Shown one piece after another: positions 30,888 to 40,436 of a stretch of 64,000 nucleotides of DNA. How positions within the stretch are numbered: the first letter of the stretch is position 1; every line of letters starts with the position of its first letter. Made by a program: the position numbers and the translations under genes. The notes below the pieces were generated by a model that saw nothing but the letters and a program-made list of their open reading frames with translations, made no database searches and was not told where the DNA came from. Source of the stretch: Clostridiales bacterium (GTDB lineage Bacteria; Bacillota; Clostridia; Oscillospirales; Oscillospiraceae); assembly GCA_025757645.1 (NCBI GenBank), contig CP107216.1:805501-869500 (forward strand), read 5' to 3'.

Positions 30888-32942
30888 ATGGCAAAACGAC
30901 CGAAACCATCATCATCCGCCCCGCGCGCGGCCCAGGCCGCGGATGCGACCGTGAGCGTCGCGGGCGCTGTGCTGCGCGTGCTCGGCACGATCCTGCTGAT
31001 CGTGCTCGTCACGGGGCTGCTGTTTTTGTGCATCTTCGCGTACTATGTGAAAAACTGCCTGTCCACGGATCTCGACGTGCAGCTCTCGGACTTCACGGTC
31101 TCGCTCTCAAGCTCGATTTTGTATGAGGATTCCGACGGCAACTGGCAGAACCTCACGAACCTCTCGAGCACGGAAAACCGCGTCTGGATCGACTATGCCG
31201 ACATCCCCAAGGACATGGAGCACGCGGCCGTCGCCATCGAGGACAAGCGCTTTTACAAGCACAAGGGCGTGGACTGGTACCGTACGACCGGCGCGTTCAT
31301 CAACATGTTCCTGTCGATGAAAAACGACTTCGGCGGCTCGACCATCACGCAGCAGCTGATCAAAAACCTCACCAAGCAGGACGATATCACCGTGCAGCGC
31401 AAGCTGCTCGAGATCTTCCAGGCGCTCGAATTTGAGAAGTCCTATGATAAGGAAGAGATCATGGAGTGGTACCTGAACATCGTCTACTTCGGCGAGGGGT
31501 GCAACGGCGTCTATACCGCCGCCGAGACCTACTTCGGCAAAGAACCGAAGGATCTCACGCTCGCCGAGTGCGCGAGCATCATCGGCATCACGAATAACCC
31601 CTCAAAATACGACCCCTTCATCAGCCGCGAGAACAATAAGGCCCGGCAGGAGACCATCCTCAAGCAGATGTACGAACAGGGCTACATCAACAAGGAGCAG
31701 TACGATGAGGCCGTGGCGCAGGAGCTCGTGTTCGTGCGCAGCGAGTCCGACGATGCCACCCAGACCATCTACAGCTACTACGCCGAGGCCGTCATCAACG
31801 ACGTGCTCAACGACCTCGTCGAGCAGAAGGGCGTCAGCCGCGACACGGCGCGCACGCTGCTCTATTCCGGCGGCTATCAGGTCTATTCCTGCTACGATCC
31901 CAGCATCCAGCAGGCGATCGACGACGTTTATACCGACCTCGACAAGATGCCGCAGCGCCCGTCGGCCTCCGGCCAGCAGTTCGAGTCCGCCATCGTCATC
32001 ATGGACCCCTACACCGGCGAGATCAAGGGCCTGTCCGGCGGCACGGACAAAAAGACCATCAACTTCGGCACGAACCGGGCCACGCAGTCCAAGCGCCCGC
32101 CCGGATCGTCCATCAAGCCGATCGCGACCTACGGCCCGGCCATGGAGCTCGGCCTCATCACGCAGTACACGCAGGTCAACGATTCGCCGGACATCAAGCT
32201 CTCCGGCACGAGCTGGTATCCGAAAAACTCCGGCGGCGGCAACTACGGCGTCATCACCATCCGCGAGGCGCTGCAGCGCTCGCTCAACACCGTGTCCGCG
32301 CAGATCCTCGACAAGCTCACGCCGCGCGCGTCGTATGAATTTTTGAAGGACAAGCTCGGCGTCACGAGCCTTGCCGAGTCCGACTGCGACTACGCGCCGC
32401 TCGCCCTCGGCCAGCTCACGAACGGCATCACCGTCCGCGAGATGACGCAGGCGTACTCCGCCTTCGTCAACGACGGCGTGTTCACCTACGGCCGCACGTA
32501 TTCGTATGTCAAGGATTCCAGCGGTGAGGTCGTGCTCGAAAACCCCGCGCGCACGATCGTGGCCTTCAAGGCCAACACCGCGTGGAACATGGCCGACATG
32601 CTCTGCAACGCCGTCAACAGCGGCACCGGCACCGAGGCCCGCCTGACCGGCATGCCCGTCGGCGGCAAGACCGGTACGACCACGAACAACTGCGACCGCT
32701 GGTTCGTCGGCTTCACGCCGTACTATGTGGCCGCCGTCTGGACCGGCTACGATATGCCCGAGTATATGAACTTCTCCGGCAACCCCGCCGCCCAGATCTG
32801 GAAGCTCGTCATGGAGTCGATCCACAAGGATCTGCCGACCAAGAGCTTCCCGACGCCGACCATCGGCTCGCCGACCGGTATCTTCGGCAATTTCTCCGGC
32901 CAGTCGCAGGACACCGGCGGCGATGCCGATGACGCCGGCTGA
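30888..32942 (+). CDS. Class A penicillin-binding protein (PBP1a type)
   Basis: A 684-residue bifunctional peptidoglycan synthase. After a short basic tail comes one membrane segment (about 27-50). The GT51 glycosyltransferase has EDKRFYKHKGVDWYRTTGA with the catalytic Glu, GGSTITQQLIKNLT and LEIFQALEFEKSYDKEEIMEWYLN. The transpeptidase has PPGSSIKP (the SxxK serine, about residue 406), SLN in LQRSLNTVS, and GGKTGTT. All catalytic motifs are kept. A Gly/Asp-rich C-terminal tail ends the protein. The ATG at 30888 is 13 nt from GGGAGG, longer than usual; no closer ATG or GTG is in frame. Confidence 0.93.
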   Translation: MAKRPKPSSSAPRAAQAADATVSVAGAVLRVLGTILLIVLVTGLLFLCIFAYYVKNCLSTDLDVQLSDFTVSLSSSILYEDSDGNWQNLTNLSSTENRVWIDYADIPKDMEHAAVAIEDKRFYKHKGVDWYRTTGAFINMFLSMKNDFGGSTITQQLIKNLTKQDDITVQRKLLEIFQALEFEKSYDKEEIMEWYLNIVYFGEGCNGVYTAAETYFGKEPKDLTLAECASIIGITNNPSKYDPFISRENNKARQETILKQMYEQGYINKEQYDEAVAQELVFVRSESDDATQTIYSYYAEAVINDVLNDLVEQKGVSRDTARTLLYSGGYQVYSCYDPSIQQAIDDVYTDLDKMPQRPSASGQQFESAIVIMDPYTGEIKGLSGGTDKKTINFGTNRATQSKRPPGSSIKPIATYGPAMELGLITQYTQVNDSPDIKLSGTSWYPKNSGGGNYGVITIREALQRSLNTVSAQILDKLTPRASYEFLKDKLGVTSLAESDCDYAPLALGQLTNGITVREMTQAYSAFVNDGVFTYGRTYSYVKDSSGEVVLENPARTIVAFKANTAWNMADMLCNAVNSGTGTEARLTGMPVGGKTGTTTNNCDRWFVGFTPYYVAAVWTGYDMPEYMNFSGNPAAQIWKLVMESIHKDLPTKSFPTPTIGSPTGIFGNFSGQSQDTGGDADDAG

Positions 32943-33006
32943 GCCGCGCAAATGTCTGCCCCATCGCGTGTCCCCGCGCCGAAACGACAGCGCGGGGCAT
33001 GCGGTG

Positions 33007-33035
33007 TTGACAAAAAGATTGAAATGTGTTACAAT
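33007..33035 (+). promoter_or_regulatory. Promoter of the 96-residue hypothetical gene
   Basis: Consensus TTGACA, 17-nt spacer, TACAAT, 31 nt before the TTG start. Confidence 0.85.
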
Positions 33036-33066
33036 TCGAAAACAGTGGTATCGGAGGTGTATCTCA

Positions 33067-33357
33067 TTGGCAGCAAAATCGACCGAACTGTGCTACAAAG
33101 GCCATCCGCTGCGCCGGAAAGACAACCTGCTCTATTACGGCAGCATGGCTGACAAGTACATCATTATGATGCAGATCCTCGACACGAAAAAGATCAAGGA
33201 CCTCGACGTGGCGACGCGGGTCTCCGTGCAGCTTCAGCTCACCGACCCGGATCTGAAATCCCGCGACCGTGTGGTCAAAAAGACAGAAAAGGACGGCCTG
33301 TACAACGCCATGGATGTGGCGGCTGTGTGGCTGGACCGCGCGCTTGCGAATAACTAA
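33067..33357 (+). CDS. Small conserved hypothetical protein
   Basis: A 96-residue soluble basic protein starting from TTG at 33067, with GGAGG 10 nt upstream; the first ATG in frame is much later and would lose the KGHPLRRKDNLLYYGSM segment. The pattern (a strand-turn-strand start, KYIIMMQILDTKKIKDLDVATRVSVQL, then KDGLYNAMDVAAVWLDRAL helix) suggests a small alpha/beta fold. I do not recognise the function; similar short proteins occur in Clostridia. A strong promoter lies just upstream, and the next gene (an SH3b/NlpC protein) begins 15 nt after its stop, so the two are likely cotranscribed. Confidence 0.75.
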   Translation: MAAKSTELCYKGHPLRRKDNLLYYGSMADKYIIMMQILDTKKIKDLDVATRVSVQLQLTDPDLKSRDRVVKKTEKDGLYNAMDVAAVWLDRALANN

Positions 33358-33372
33358 GCAAAGGATGATTCT

Positions 33373-34872
33373 ATGGCGAAACGATTTCTGAAAACAGCCG
33401 TTGTTTCCGCGCTCTTCGCGCTCACGCTGGCCGTTTCGGCTTCCGCGGCGAGCGCCGGCGGTGCGACGACGACGACGGCCGTCAACTTCCGAACGGGCGC
33501 CGGAACGAATTACGGCATTATCTCCACGCTCCCGGCAGGCACCCACGTCGTGGTGTCCACGCGCTCGAGCGGCGGCTGGGCCACGGTGGTCTACAACGGC
33601 ACCGTCGGCTACATATCTTCCGATTACCTCAAACGCGCCAATGAAATGGATGCCAGCTTCGGTACCGGCACGATCAACGGCAGCTACGTGCGTATGCGCT
33701 CGGGTGCGAGCACGAGCAGCTCCATCCTCGGCACCTACAACTCCGGCACGACCATGACGATCACCGGCGTCAACGGCGCCTGGTACAAGGTCAGCTACAA
33801 CGGCACCACCGGCTATGTCCACTCGGACTATGTCTCGCTCTCGGGCGTGACGAACGGCGGCAGCAGCACGGGCAGCTCCAACGGTTCGGTCAAGGGCAGC
33901 GATGTGCGCATGCGCTCCGGCCCGAGCACGAACTACTCCATCCTCGGTACCTACCAGAACGGCACGCCCCTGACCATCACCGGCACGGAAAACGGCTGGA
34001 CGAAGGTCACCATCGGCGGCGTGAGCGGCTACATCCGCTCGGACTATGTCTCCGGCGGCGGGGCCGACAGCAAGGCCGGCTACATCAAGGGCACCGGCGT
34101 GCGTATGCGCTCGGGTGCGAGTACGACCAGCTCCATCCTCGGCGTGTATAACACCGGCACGAAGATGACCATCACCGGCGAGAGCGGCAACTGGTACAAA
34201 GTCAGCTACAGCGGCAGGGACGGTTATGTCAGCAAGGACTACATGACCACGACCAAGCCTGATAACGGCGGCGGCTCTACGAGCCAGACCGGCTACATCA
34301 AGGGCAACGACGTGCGTCTGCGTTCCGGTGCCGGCACGAATTATTCCATCCTCGGCACGTATAACAACGGCACGCCGCTGACGATCACCGGCACGAGCGG
34401 CAACTGGACGGCTGTCACCATCAACGGCGTCAAGGGCTATGTCAACAGCGCCTACGTCACCACCACGAAGTCGGACGGCGGCAGCAAGCCCAGCGGCTCC
34501 ATCGGTGAGACCATCGTCGCCACGGCCAAGCAGTACATGGGCGCGCCGTATGTCTACGGCGGCATGAGCCCCTCGGGCTTTGACTGCTCCGGCTTTGTCA
34601 ACTACGTGTACAAGCTCTGCGGCTATTCCATGAGCCGTGTGGCCAGCAGCATCTACAATAACAACGGCACCTATGTCGAGAAGGCCAACCTCCAGCTCGG
34701 CGACCTGGTGTTCTTTGCGAGCAACAGCTCCAGCATCGGCCACGTCGGTATCTATATCGGCAACGGCCAGTTCATCCACAGCAGCTCCGGCGCAGGCTGC
34801 GTCGTCATCAGCGACCTGAGCTCGAGCTACTACCTGAAGAATTACGTGGGCGCCAAGCGCATCGCGGGTTAA
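33373..34872 (+). CDS. SH3b-repeat NlpC/P60 peptidoglycan hydrolase
   Basis: A 499-residue secreted protein. A signal peptide (1-26) is followed by five bacterial SH3 repeats of about 60-65 residues, each with a VRMRSGxSTxxSILGxY-like opening and GYVxSDYV-like ending, separated by Gly/Ser/Thr linkers. The C-terminal NlpC/P60 domain (about 380-499) has the catalytic Cys in SGFDCSGFVNYVYK and His in IGHVGIYIGNGQFIHSSS. Such proteins cut D-Glu-to-diamino-acid bonds in stem peptides; the SH3b repeats bind wall. It follows the 96-residue gene by 15 nt, with AAAGGATGATTCT before the ATG. Confidence 0.92.
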   Translation: MAKRFLKTAVVSALFALTLAVSASAASAGGATTTTAVNFRTGAGTNYGIISTLPAGTHVVVSTRSSGGWATVVYNGTVGYISSDYLKRANEMDASFGTGTINGSYVRMRSGASTSSSILGTYNSGTTMTITGVNGAWYKVSYNGTTGYVHSDYVSLSGVTNGGSSTGSSNGSVKGSDVRMRSGPSTNYSILGTYQNGTPLTITGTENGWTKVTIGGVSGYIRSDYVSGGGADSKAGYIKGTGVRMRSGASTTSSILGVYNTGTKMTITGESGNWYKVSYSGRDGYVSKDYMTTTKPDNGGGSTSQTGYIKGNDVRLRSGAGTNYSILGTYNNGTPLTITGTSGNWTAVTINGVKGYVNSAYVTTTKSDGGSKPSGSIGETIVATAKQYMGAPYVYGGMSPSGFDCSGFVNYVYKLCGYSMSRVASSIYNNNGTYVEKANLQLGDLVFFASNSSSIGHVGIYIGNGQFIHSSSGAGCVVISDLSSSYYLKNYVGAKRIAG

Positions 34873-34885
34873 CAGGCTTTTCTTT

Positions 34886-34917
34886 GTCCCCCGGCGAACC
34901 ACCGGGGGACATTTTTT
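34886..34917 (+). terminator. Terminator after the NlpC/P60 gene
   Basis: GTCCCCCGG / CCGGGGGAC stem followed by ATTTTTTAT. Confidence 0.9.
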
Positions 34918-34920
34918 ATC

Positions 34921-34949
34921 TTGTGGTATGGCCGGGAATATGGTACATT
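34921..34949 (+). promoter_or_regulatory. Promoter of the YARHG-protein gene
   Basis: TTGTGG, 17-nt spacer, TACATT, 42 nt before the ATG. Confidence 0.6.
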
Positions 34950-34990
34950 GAGGAAAACGATTTGTGTGTGTGAAAGGGCAGGTGAAGCCA

Positions 34991-35797
34991 ATGCAGTGTC
35001 CCTACTGTGGACGAGACATCCCGGATGATGCGCGCTGGTGCCCCTACTGCGGGGGCGAGCAGACGCCGCCGGAAGATGATTTACAGAATGAAATCCTCCC
35101 GCCGGAGGATCAGCAGGATGCATCCGCGCCGCCGGATGATGGAAACGGGGAGCATTTCCCTTCCGGCTGGCAGGACAGCGCCCCCGCCGACGACTGGGAC
35201 GATGAAGCCGAGCCGCAGGACGATCCCTGGGCAGACGACCCGCCCGTGCCCGGCTGGGAGGACGATGCGCCGTATGAGCCCGCGCCGGAGGACCGGGACG
35301 CGCCGCGCAGCAAGGCGCTGCTCATCGCCATCTTTGCCGCGCTCGGCGTGGCACTGATCGTGCTGCTCATTGCGCTCAACGTCAAGCCCAAGCCAAAAGA
35401 CCCGGTCGTGGCCGCGACCCCGGCCGTGACGGCGACGGTAGAGCCGTCCGCCGCGCCGACACCGACGCCCACCCCGACCCCGACGCCGAGCCCCACGCCG
35501 ACGCCTTCCGCCGGCAGCTACATCCTGCCGGACAGCGCCGCGCGCCGGCTCACGCAGGCGGACGTGGCGAACCTCACCTGGGAGCAGTGCTGCCTTGCCC
35601 GCAACGAGATTTTTGCACGCCACGGCCGCATCTTCCAGACGCCGCAGATCGCGGCCTATTTCGAGGCCCAGAGCTGGTATCACGGCACGGTGCCCGGCGC
35701 GTCGTTCGATAACAATTCGCTCTCGCCGACCGAGCGCGCGAACGCCGACTTCCTCGCAAATTACGAAAACGCCACCTGGGGGCACTCGTACTATTGA
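34991..35797 (+). CDS. Zinc-ribbon membrane protein with YARHG domain
   Basis: A 268-residue protein. An N-terminal zinc ribbon (CPYCGRDIPDDARWCPYCG, residues 3-21) is followed by a long acidic Asp/Pro region. One membrane segment (about 107-127, ALLIAIFAALGVALIVLLIAL), a Thr/Pro repeat stalk and a C-terminal YARHG domain follow: YILPDSAARRLTQADVANL, then CCLARNEIFARHGRIF. YARHG domains are extracytoplasmic and probably bind wall or peptide ligands. The layout (cytosolic sensor-like ribbon, anchor, outside domain) parallels the pseudokinase-lectin protein at 18185. The ATG at 34991 was chosen over an upstream GTG-type extension because it directly opens the zinc ribbon. Confidence 0.85.
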   Translation: MQCPYCGRDIPDDARWCPYCGGEQTPPEDDLQNEILPPEDQQDASAPPDDGNGEHFPSGWQDSAPADDWDDEAEPQDDPWADDPPVPGWEDDAPYEPAPEDRDAPRSKALLIAIFAALGVALIVLLIALNVKPKPKDPVVAATPAVTATVEPSAAPTPTPTPTPTPSPTPTPSAGSYILPDSAARRLTQADVANLTWEQCCLARNEIFARHGRIFQTPQIAAYFEAQSWYHGTVPGASFDNNSLSPTERANADFLANYENATWGHSYY

Positions 35798-35845
35798 GCA
35801 TATGCTCCATAGAGAACCGCCTCGCCGGTTCACGAATGAATATGA

Positions 35846-35880
35846 AAAAACCTCCGCAGCCGAAGCTGCGGAGGTTTTTC
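35846..35880. terminator. Bidirectional terminator between YARHG gene and metK
   Basis: A 15-bp perfect stem AAAAACCTCCGCAGC / GCTGCGGAGGTTTTT. Confidence 0.92.
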
Positions 35881-35892
35881 ATGCGGTTTGAA

Positions 35893-37086
<1,194 letters not shown>

Positions 37087-37123
37087 TGCTATTCCTCGCT
37101 TTCTGTTGTGCCGGGCAAAGAAA

Positions 37124-37153
37124 CAAGCGCCCCGACAGCCGACGGAGCGCTTG
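37124..37153 (-). terminator. Riboswitch-controlled terminator upstream of metK
   Basis: CAAGCGC...GCGCTTG stem with an internal mismatch, followed on the minus strand by TTTCTTTG. Confidence 0.75.
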
Positions 37154-37165
37154 GAAAAGGCGAAG

Positions 37166-37268
37166 ATCCTCATCTCTCGATTTGCACCGCCGGATTTGGC
37201 ACCTTGCAGGTCTCTGCAGGTTGTCGGGCTTCACAGGGCCGGTCCCTCCGCCACTCTTGATAAGGCTG
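37166..37268 (-). promoter_or_regulatory. SAM-I (S-box) riboswitch aptamer
   Basis: The minus strand shows the S-box consensus: CUUAUCAAGAGUGGCGGAGG, GACCGGCCCUGUGAAGCCC, GGUGCCAAAUCC and a closing GAGAGAUGAG that pairs with the 5' CUUAUC side (P1). It sits between promoter and metK, with a terminator hairpin as expression platform. Confidence 0.96.
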
Positions 37269-37284
37269 TGAAATTGTAAGGCAC

Positions 37285-37312
37285 ATTATACGCGCTTTTG
37301 CGCGCTTGTCAA
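37285..37312 (-). promoter_or_regulatory. Promoter of metK and its riboswitch
   Basis: Minus strand: consensus TTGACA, 16-nt spacer, perfect TATAAT. Confidence 0.88.
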
Positions 37313-37332
37313 GTCCAAAATTCCGAATTTCG

Positions 37333-39543
37333 TCAATTATTTTTCAGCCAGATCCACAGCCGCCGCCACCACGGGAGCTTTTTTCGTGGCTGGGGCGGGG
37401 CAGGGGGCGCGGGCTTTTCGACGGTGCGCCCGGCAAAGTACGTGTGCAGATACGCCTGACTGACAAACGGCTCGCCCGCGCCCTCGGGACGGAGGTAGCT
37501 GCCGTCCGGCTGCATGATCCACGCCTGCCGGTTGTCGCGCCGCATGGCGCTGAGCACCTCGAGCACCTCCGCGCGCGCGTTGGGGTCGGTCACGGCGGTA
37601 AAAGCCTCGATCCGGCGCATGGTGTTGCGCTCGAGCAGGTCGCCCGAGCCGATGAACACCTCCTGTGCCTCCCCGCGGCCAAAGACGAAAATACGCTCGT
37701 GCTCCAGATACCGCCCGATGATGCTGCGCACCGAGATGTGTTCCGTCCGCCCGGGCACGCCCGGCCGCAGGCAGCAGATGCCGCGCACGAACAGTTCCAC
37801 CTCCGTGCCCGCCTCGCTCGCGCGCACGAGCCGCGCCATAACGTCCGCGTCGTTCATGGAGTTGACCTTGATGCCGATGTATCCCGCCGGGCCGAGGCGC
37901 GTCTGCGCCTCGATGTGCGCCATCAGCTGCGGCTTGTAGCCCTCCGGCGCGAGCCAGAGCGCCTCCGTCTCGCCGACGGTCTCGCCGCGCGCGAGCCGGT
38001 CGAACGTTTTCGCCGCGTCGCGCCCGATGGCCGGGTCGCTCGTCAGCAGCATGAGGTCGGTGTACTGTTCGGCAGTCTTTTCGTTGTAGTTGCCGGTGCC
38101 GACCTGCGTGTAGTAGCAGATGCCGCCGGGACACCGCCGCGTGATGAGGCACAGCTTCGTGTGCACCTTGTATTTCGTCAGGCCGTAGAGGATGCCGCAC
38201 CCCGCGTCCTCGAGCATGCGCGAGTAGTCGATGTTGCTCTGCTCGTCAAAGCGGGCGCGCAGCTCGAGCAGGCACTGCACCTGCTTGCCGTGCTCGGCCG
38301 CGTAGGCCAGCGCCGCCGCGATGCGGCTGCTGCCGGCGAGCCGGTAGAGCGTGATCTTGATCGACACGACGTCCGGGTCGTCCGCCGCCTCGTACAGCAG
38401 GTCGACGAACGGGTTGATGCTCTGGTACGGCAGCGCGAGCAGCAGGTCGTGCTGCGCGAGATAGGCAAAGTAGTCGCCCTTTTGCAGCGCCACGTTTTTG
38501 GCCGGCGGGATCTCGGGACACGTCAGCCCCGCGAGGTCAAACTCCCCCGGCATCGTGAGCACGAACGACAGATCCGTCGGCGCGCTCGTCACGAACAGCT
38601 GCCGCTTCGGCAGCCCGAGCAGCTCGCGCGCGAGCGCGCGCATCTCGTCCGAGATGCGGCCCTGCACCTGCGCGCGCACCGGCTCGAGCCGGCGGCGCCG
38701 CCGCAGCAGCCGCTCCATCACGGCGCGCAGATCCGCGTCGCACCCGTCCATGATGTCACGCACGGAAATGTCGGCGCTGCGCGTCACGCGCACGATAGCC
38801 GTCTCGCGCACGCGCCGCTCGCCGAAGAGCAGGGGCGCAAAGTGCGCTACCAGCGGCGCCGTGAGCGCGAGCTTCTGCACGCCGTCGACCGTGAGCTTAA
38901 AAAACTTCGGCAGCTGCGTCGTCGGCACGAGCCCCGCGCCGCCGCGCTTGCCCGCAAAGCGCACGAGCACATACTGCTCGCGGTTGCGCAGAAACGGCAG
39001 CGGGTGCTCGGCGTCGAGCACCTGCGGGCTCAGCAGCGGGCGCAGCGCGTCGAACCGCCGCCGCAGCAGCACCTCGTCCGCCTCGTCGAGCCGGTCAAAG
39101 TCCAGGATCTCCACGTGCTGCTTTGCCAGCGCCGCCGTCACTTTGCGCCAGAGCGCTTCAAAATCTTTTTGCTGCCGCGCCGTCTCGTCATAGATCGCGC
39201 GCAGCTGCTCGCGCGGCGTCAGGCCCGTGATGGTCTCCGTGTGCCACGGCTGCAGCAGCGCCCGGTCGAGCAGCCCGCCGACGCGCACCATATAAAATTC
39301 ATCGAGATTCGAGCAGTAGATGGACAGAAACTTCAGCCGCTCATAGCCCGGCAGCGTCTCGTCGGCTGCCTCGGCCAGCACGCGGCGGTTGAATTGCAGC
39401 CAGCTCAGCTCGCGGTTCAAAAACAGGCCGGCATAGGCCGGGTCGGGCGCGCGGTCGGAAAACAGGCCGCGGCTGTCGCTCTGCGCGGCCATCTGCCGCA
39501 GCGCCTGCGCGCCCGGCAGCTCGGCGCCGGAATGGTGGGGCAT
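37333..39543 (-). CDS. ppk: Polyphosphate kinase 1
   Basis: A 736-residue PPK1, which reversibly builds polyphosphate from ATP at the membrane or in the cytosol. The N domain begins at FLNRELSWLQFNRRVLAEA (about residue 41) and the head domain shows SNLDEFYMVRVGGLL. The catalytic region has LPYQSINPFVDLLYEAA, LELRARFDEQSNI, KVHTKLCLITRR (with the histidine that is phosphorylated in this family) and GTGNYNEKTAEQYTDL. A basic Trp-rich tail (KKLPWWRRLWIWLKNN) is unusual and could aid membrane contact. AAGGAGG lies 8 nt before ATG 39543. Monocistronic. Confidence 0.94.
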   Translation of the reverse strand: MPHHSGAELPGAQALRQMAAQSDSRGLFSDRAPDPAYAGLFLNRELSWLQFNRRVLAEAADETLPGYERLKFLSIYCSNLDEFYMVRVGGLLDRALLQPWHTETITGLTPREQLRAIYDETARQQKDFEALWRKVTAALAKQHVEILDFDRLDEADEVLLRRRFDALRPLLSPQVLDAEHPLPFLRNREQYVLVRFAGKRGGAGLVPTTQLPKFFKLTVDGVQKLALTAPLVAHFAPLLFGERRVRETAIVRVTRSADISVRDIMDGCDADLRAVMERLLRRRRRLEPVRAQVQGRISDEMRALARELLGLPKRQLFVTSAPTDLSFVLTMPGEFDLAGLTCPEIPPAKNVALQKGDYFAYLAQHDLLLALPYQSINPFVDLLYEAADDPDVVSIKITLYRLAGSSRIAAALAYAAEHGKQVQCLLELRARFDEQSNIDYSRMLEDAGCGILYGLTKYKVHTKLCLITRRCPGGICYYTQVGTGNYNEKTAEQYTDLMLLTSDPAIGRDAAKTFDRLARGETVGETEALWLAPEGYKPQLMAHIEAQTRLGPAGYIGIKVNSMNDADVMARLVRASEAGTEVELFVRGICCLRPGVPGRTEHISVRSIIGRYLEHERIFVFGRGEAQEVFIGSGDLLERNTMRRIEAFTAVTDPNARAEVLEVLSAMRRDNRQAWIMQPDGSYLRPEGAGEPFVSQAYLHTYFAGRTVEKPAPPAPPQPRKKLPWWRRLWIWLKNN

Positions 39544-39579
39544 ACCATCGCCTCCTTGGGTTTCGCACGATATTAAACC

Positions 39580-39608
39580 ATTATACCCGAACTGTCCAAC
39601 ATTGGCAA
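39580..39608 (-). promoter_or_regulatory. Promoter of ppk
   Basis: Minus strand: TTGCCA, 17-nt spacer, perfect TATAAT. Confidence 0.8.
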
Positions 39609-39624
39609 TCCCCGCGCAAAAAGG

Positions 39625-39653
39625 TTGCAAAACCGGGGCGAGACTGCTATAAT
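39625..39653 (+). promoter_or_regulatory. Promoter of hypB
   Basis: TTGCAA, 17-nt spacer, perfect TATAAT; divergent from ppk. Confidence 0.85.
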
Positions 39654-39694
39654 TTTGGCATACAAAACCCCGTGAACATTCTGGAGGTAAGATC

Positions 39695-40363
39695 ATGGAT
39701 GCATTCCGCGTGCTCGAAATCAAAAAGAGCGTTTTTGAAAACAACGACCGGCAGGCAGATCTGCTGCGCGAAGAACTCAAGCGCAATCACACCTTCCTGC
39801 TCAATCTCATGTCCTCGCCCGGCAGCGGCAAGACCACGACCCTCATGGCGACCATCAACGCCCTGAAGGACGATCTGCGCATCGGCGTCATGGAGGCCGA
39901 TATCGACTCCGACGTTGACGCCGCGACCATCTCCACCAGCGGTGCGAAGGTTATCCAGCTGCACACCGGCGGCATGTGCCACCTCGACGCGGGCATGACG
40001 CGCCAGGGCCTCGAGGGCCTCGGCACCGAGAACATCGACCTCGCCATCCTCGAGAACGTCGGCAACCTCGTCTGCCCGGCGGAGTTTGACACCGGCGCCG
40101 TGAAAAACGCCATGATCCTCTCCGTGCCGGAGGGCGACGACAAGCCGCTGAAGTACCCGCTCATGTTCTCGATCTGCGACGTGCTGCTCGTCAACAAGAT
40201 CGACGTTGCGCCGTACTTCAACTTCGACCTCGACAAGTGCGTCGAGCGCGTCAAGAAGCTCAACCCGAACATTCAGGTGTTCCCGATCTCCGCGCTCAAG
40301 GGAGAGGGCATCGAGCCGTGGGCCGACTGGCTGCGTGAGCAGACAAAGACCTGGAACGCATAA
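39695..40363 (+). CDS. hypB: Hydrogenase nickel-incorporation GTPase HypB
   Basis: A 222-residue SIMIBI-class GTPase. Walker A is NLMSSPGSGKTTTL (about 37-50), switch/metal residues are in MEADIDSDVDA and HTGGMCHLDAGM, G3-like ENVGNLVCPAEFD, and guanine specificity is VNKIDVAP. The conserved Cys and His (GGMCHLD) form the GTP-dependent nickel site. HypB with HypA loads nickel into [NiFe]-hydrogenase. There is no N-terminal His-rich or CXXCGC stretch, and hypA and hydrogenase genes are not in the window, which is unusual. TGGAGG precedes the ATG. Confidence 0.92.
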   Translation: MDAFRVLEIKKSVFENNDRQADLLREELKRNHTFLLNLMSSPGSGKTTTLMATINALKDDLRIGVMEADIDSDVDAATISTSGAKVIQLHTGGMCHLDAGMTRQGLEGLGTENIDLAILENVGNLVCPAEFDTGAVKNAMILSVPEGDDKPLKYPLMFSICDVLLVNKIDVAPYFNFDLDKCVERVKKLNPNIQVFPISALKGEGIEPWADWLREQTKTWNA

Positions 40364-40374
40364 GCGCCAGAAAC

Positions 40375-40414
40375 AAAAACCGGGACGCTCCCGTCGGAGC
40401 GCCCCGGTTTTTTT
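40375..40414. terminator. Bidirectional terminator between hypB and the LysR gene
   Basis: AACCGGGACGCTCC / GGAGCGCCCCGGTT stem with one mismatch and T-run. Confidence 0.85.
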
Positions 40415-40436
40415 ATATGGGCCGGGTCGTTTCCCG

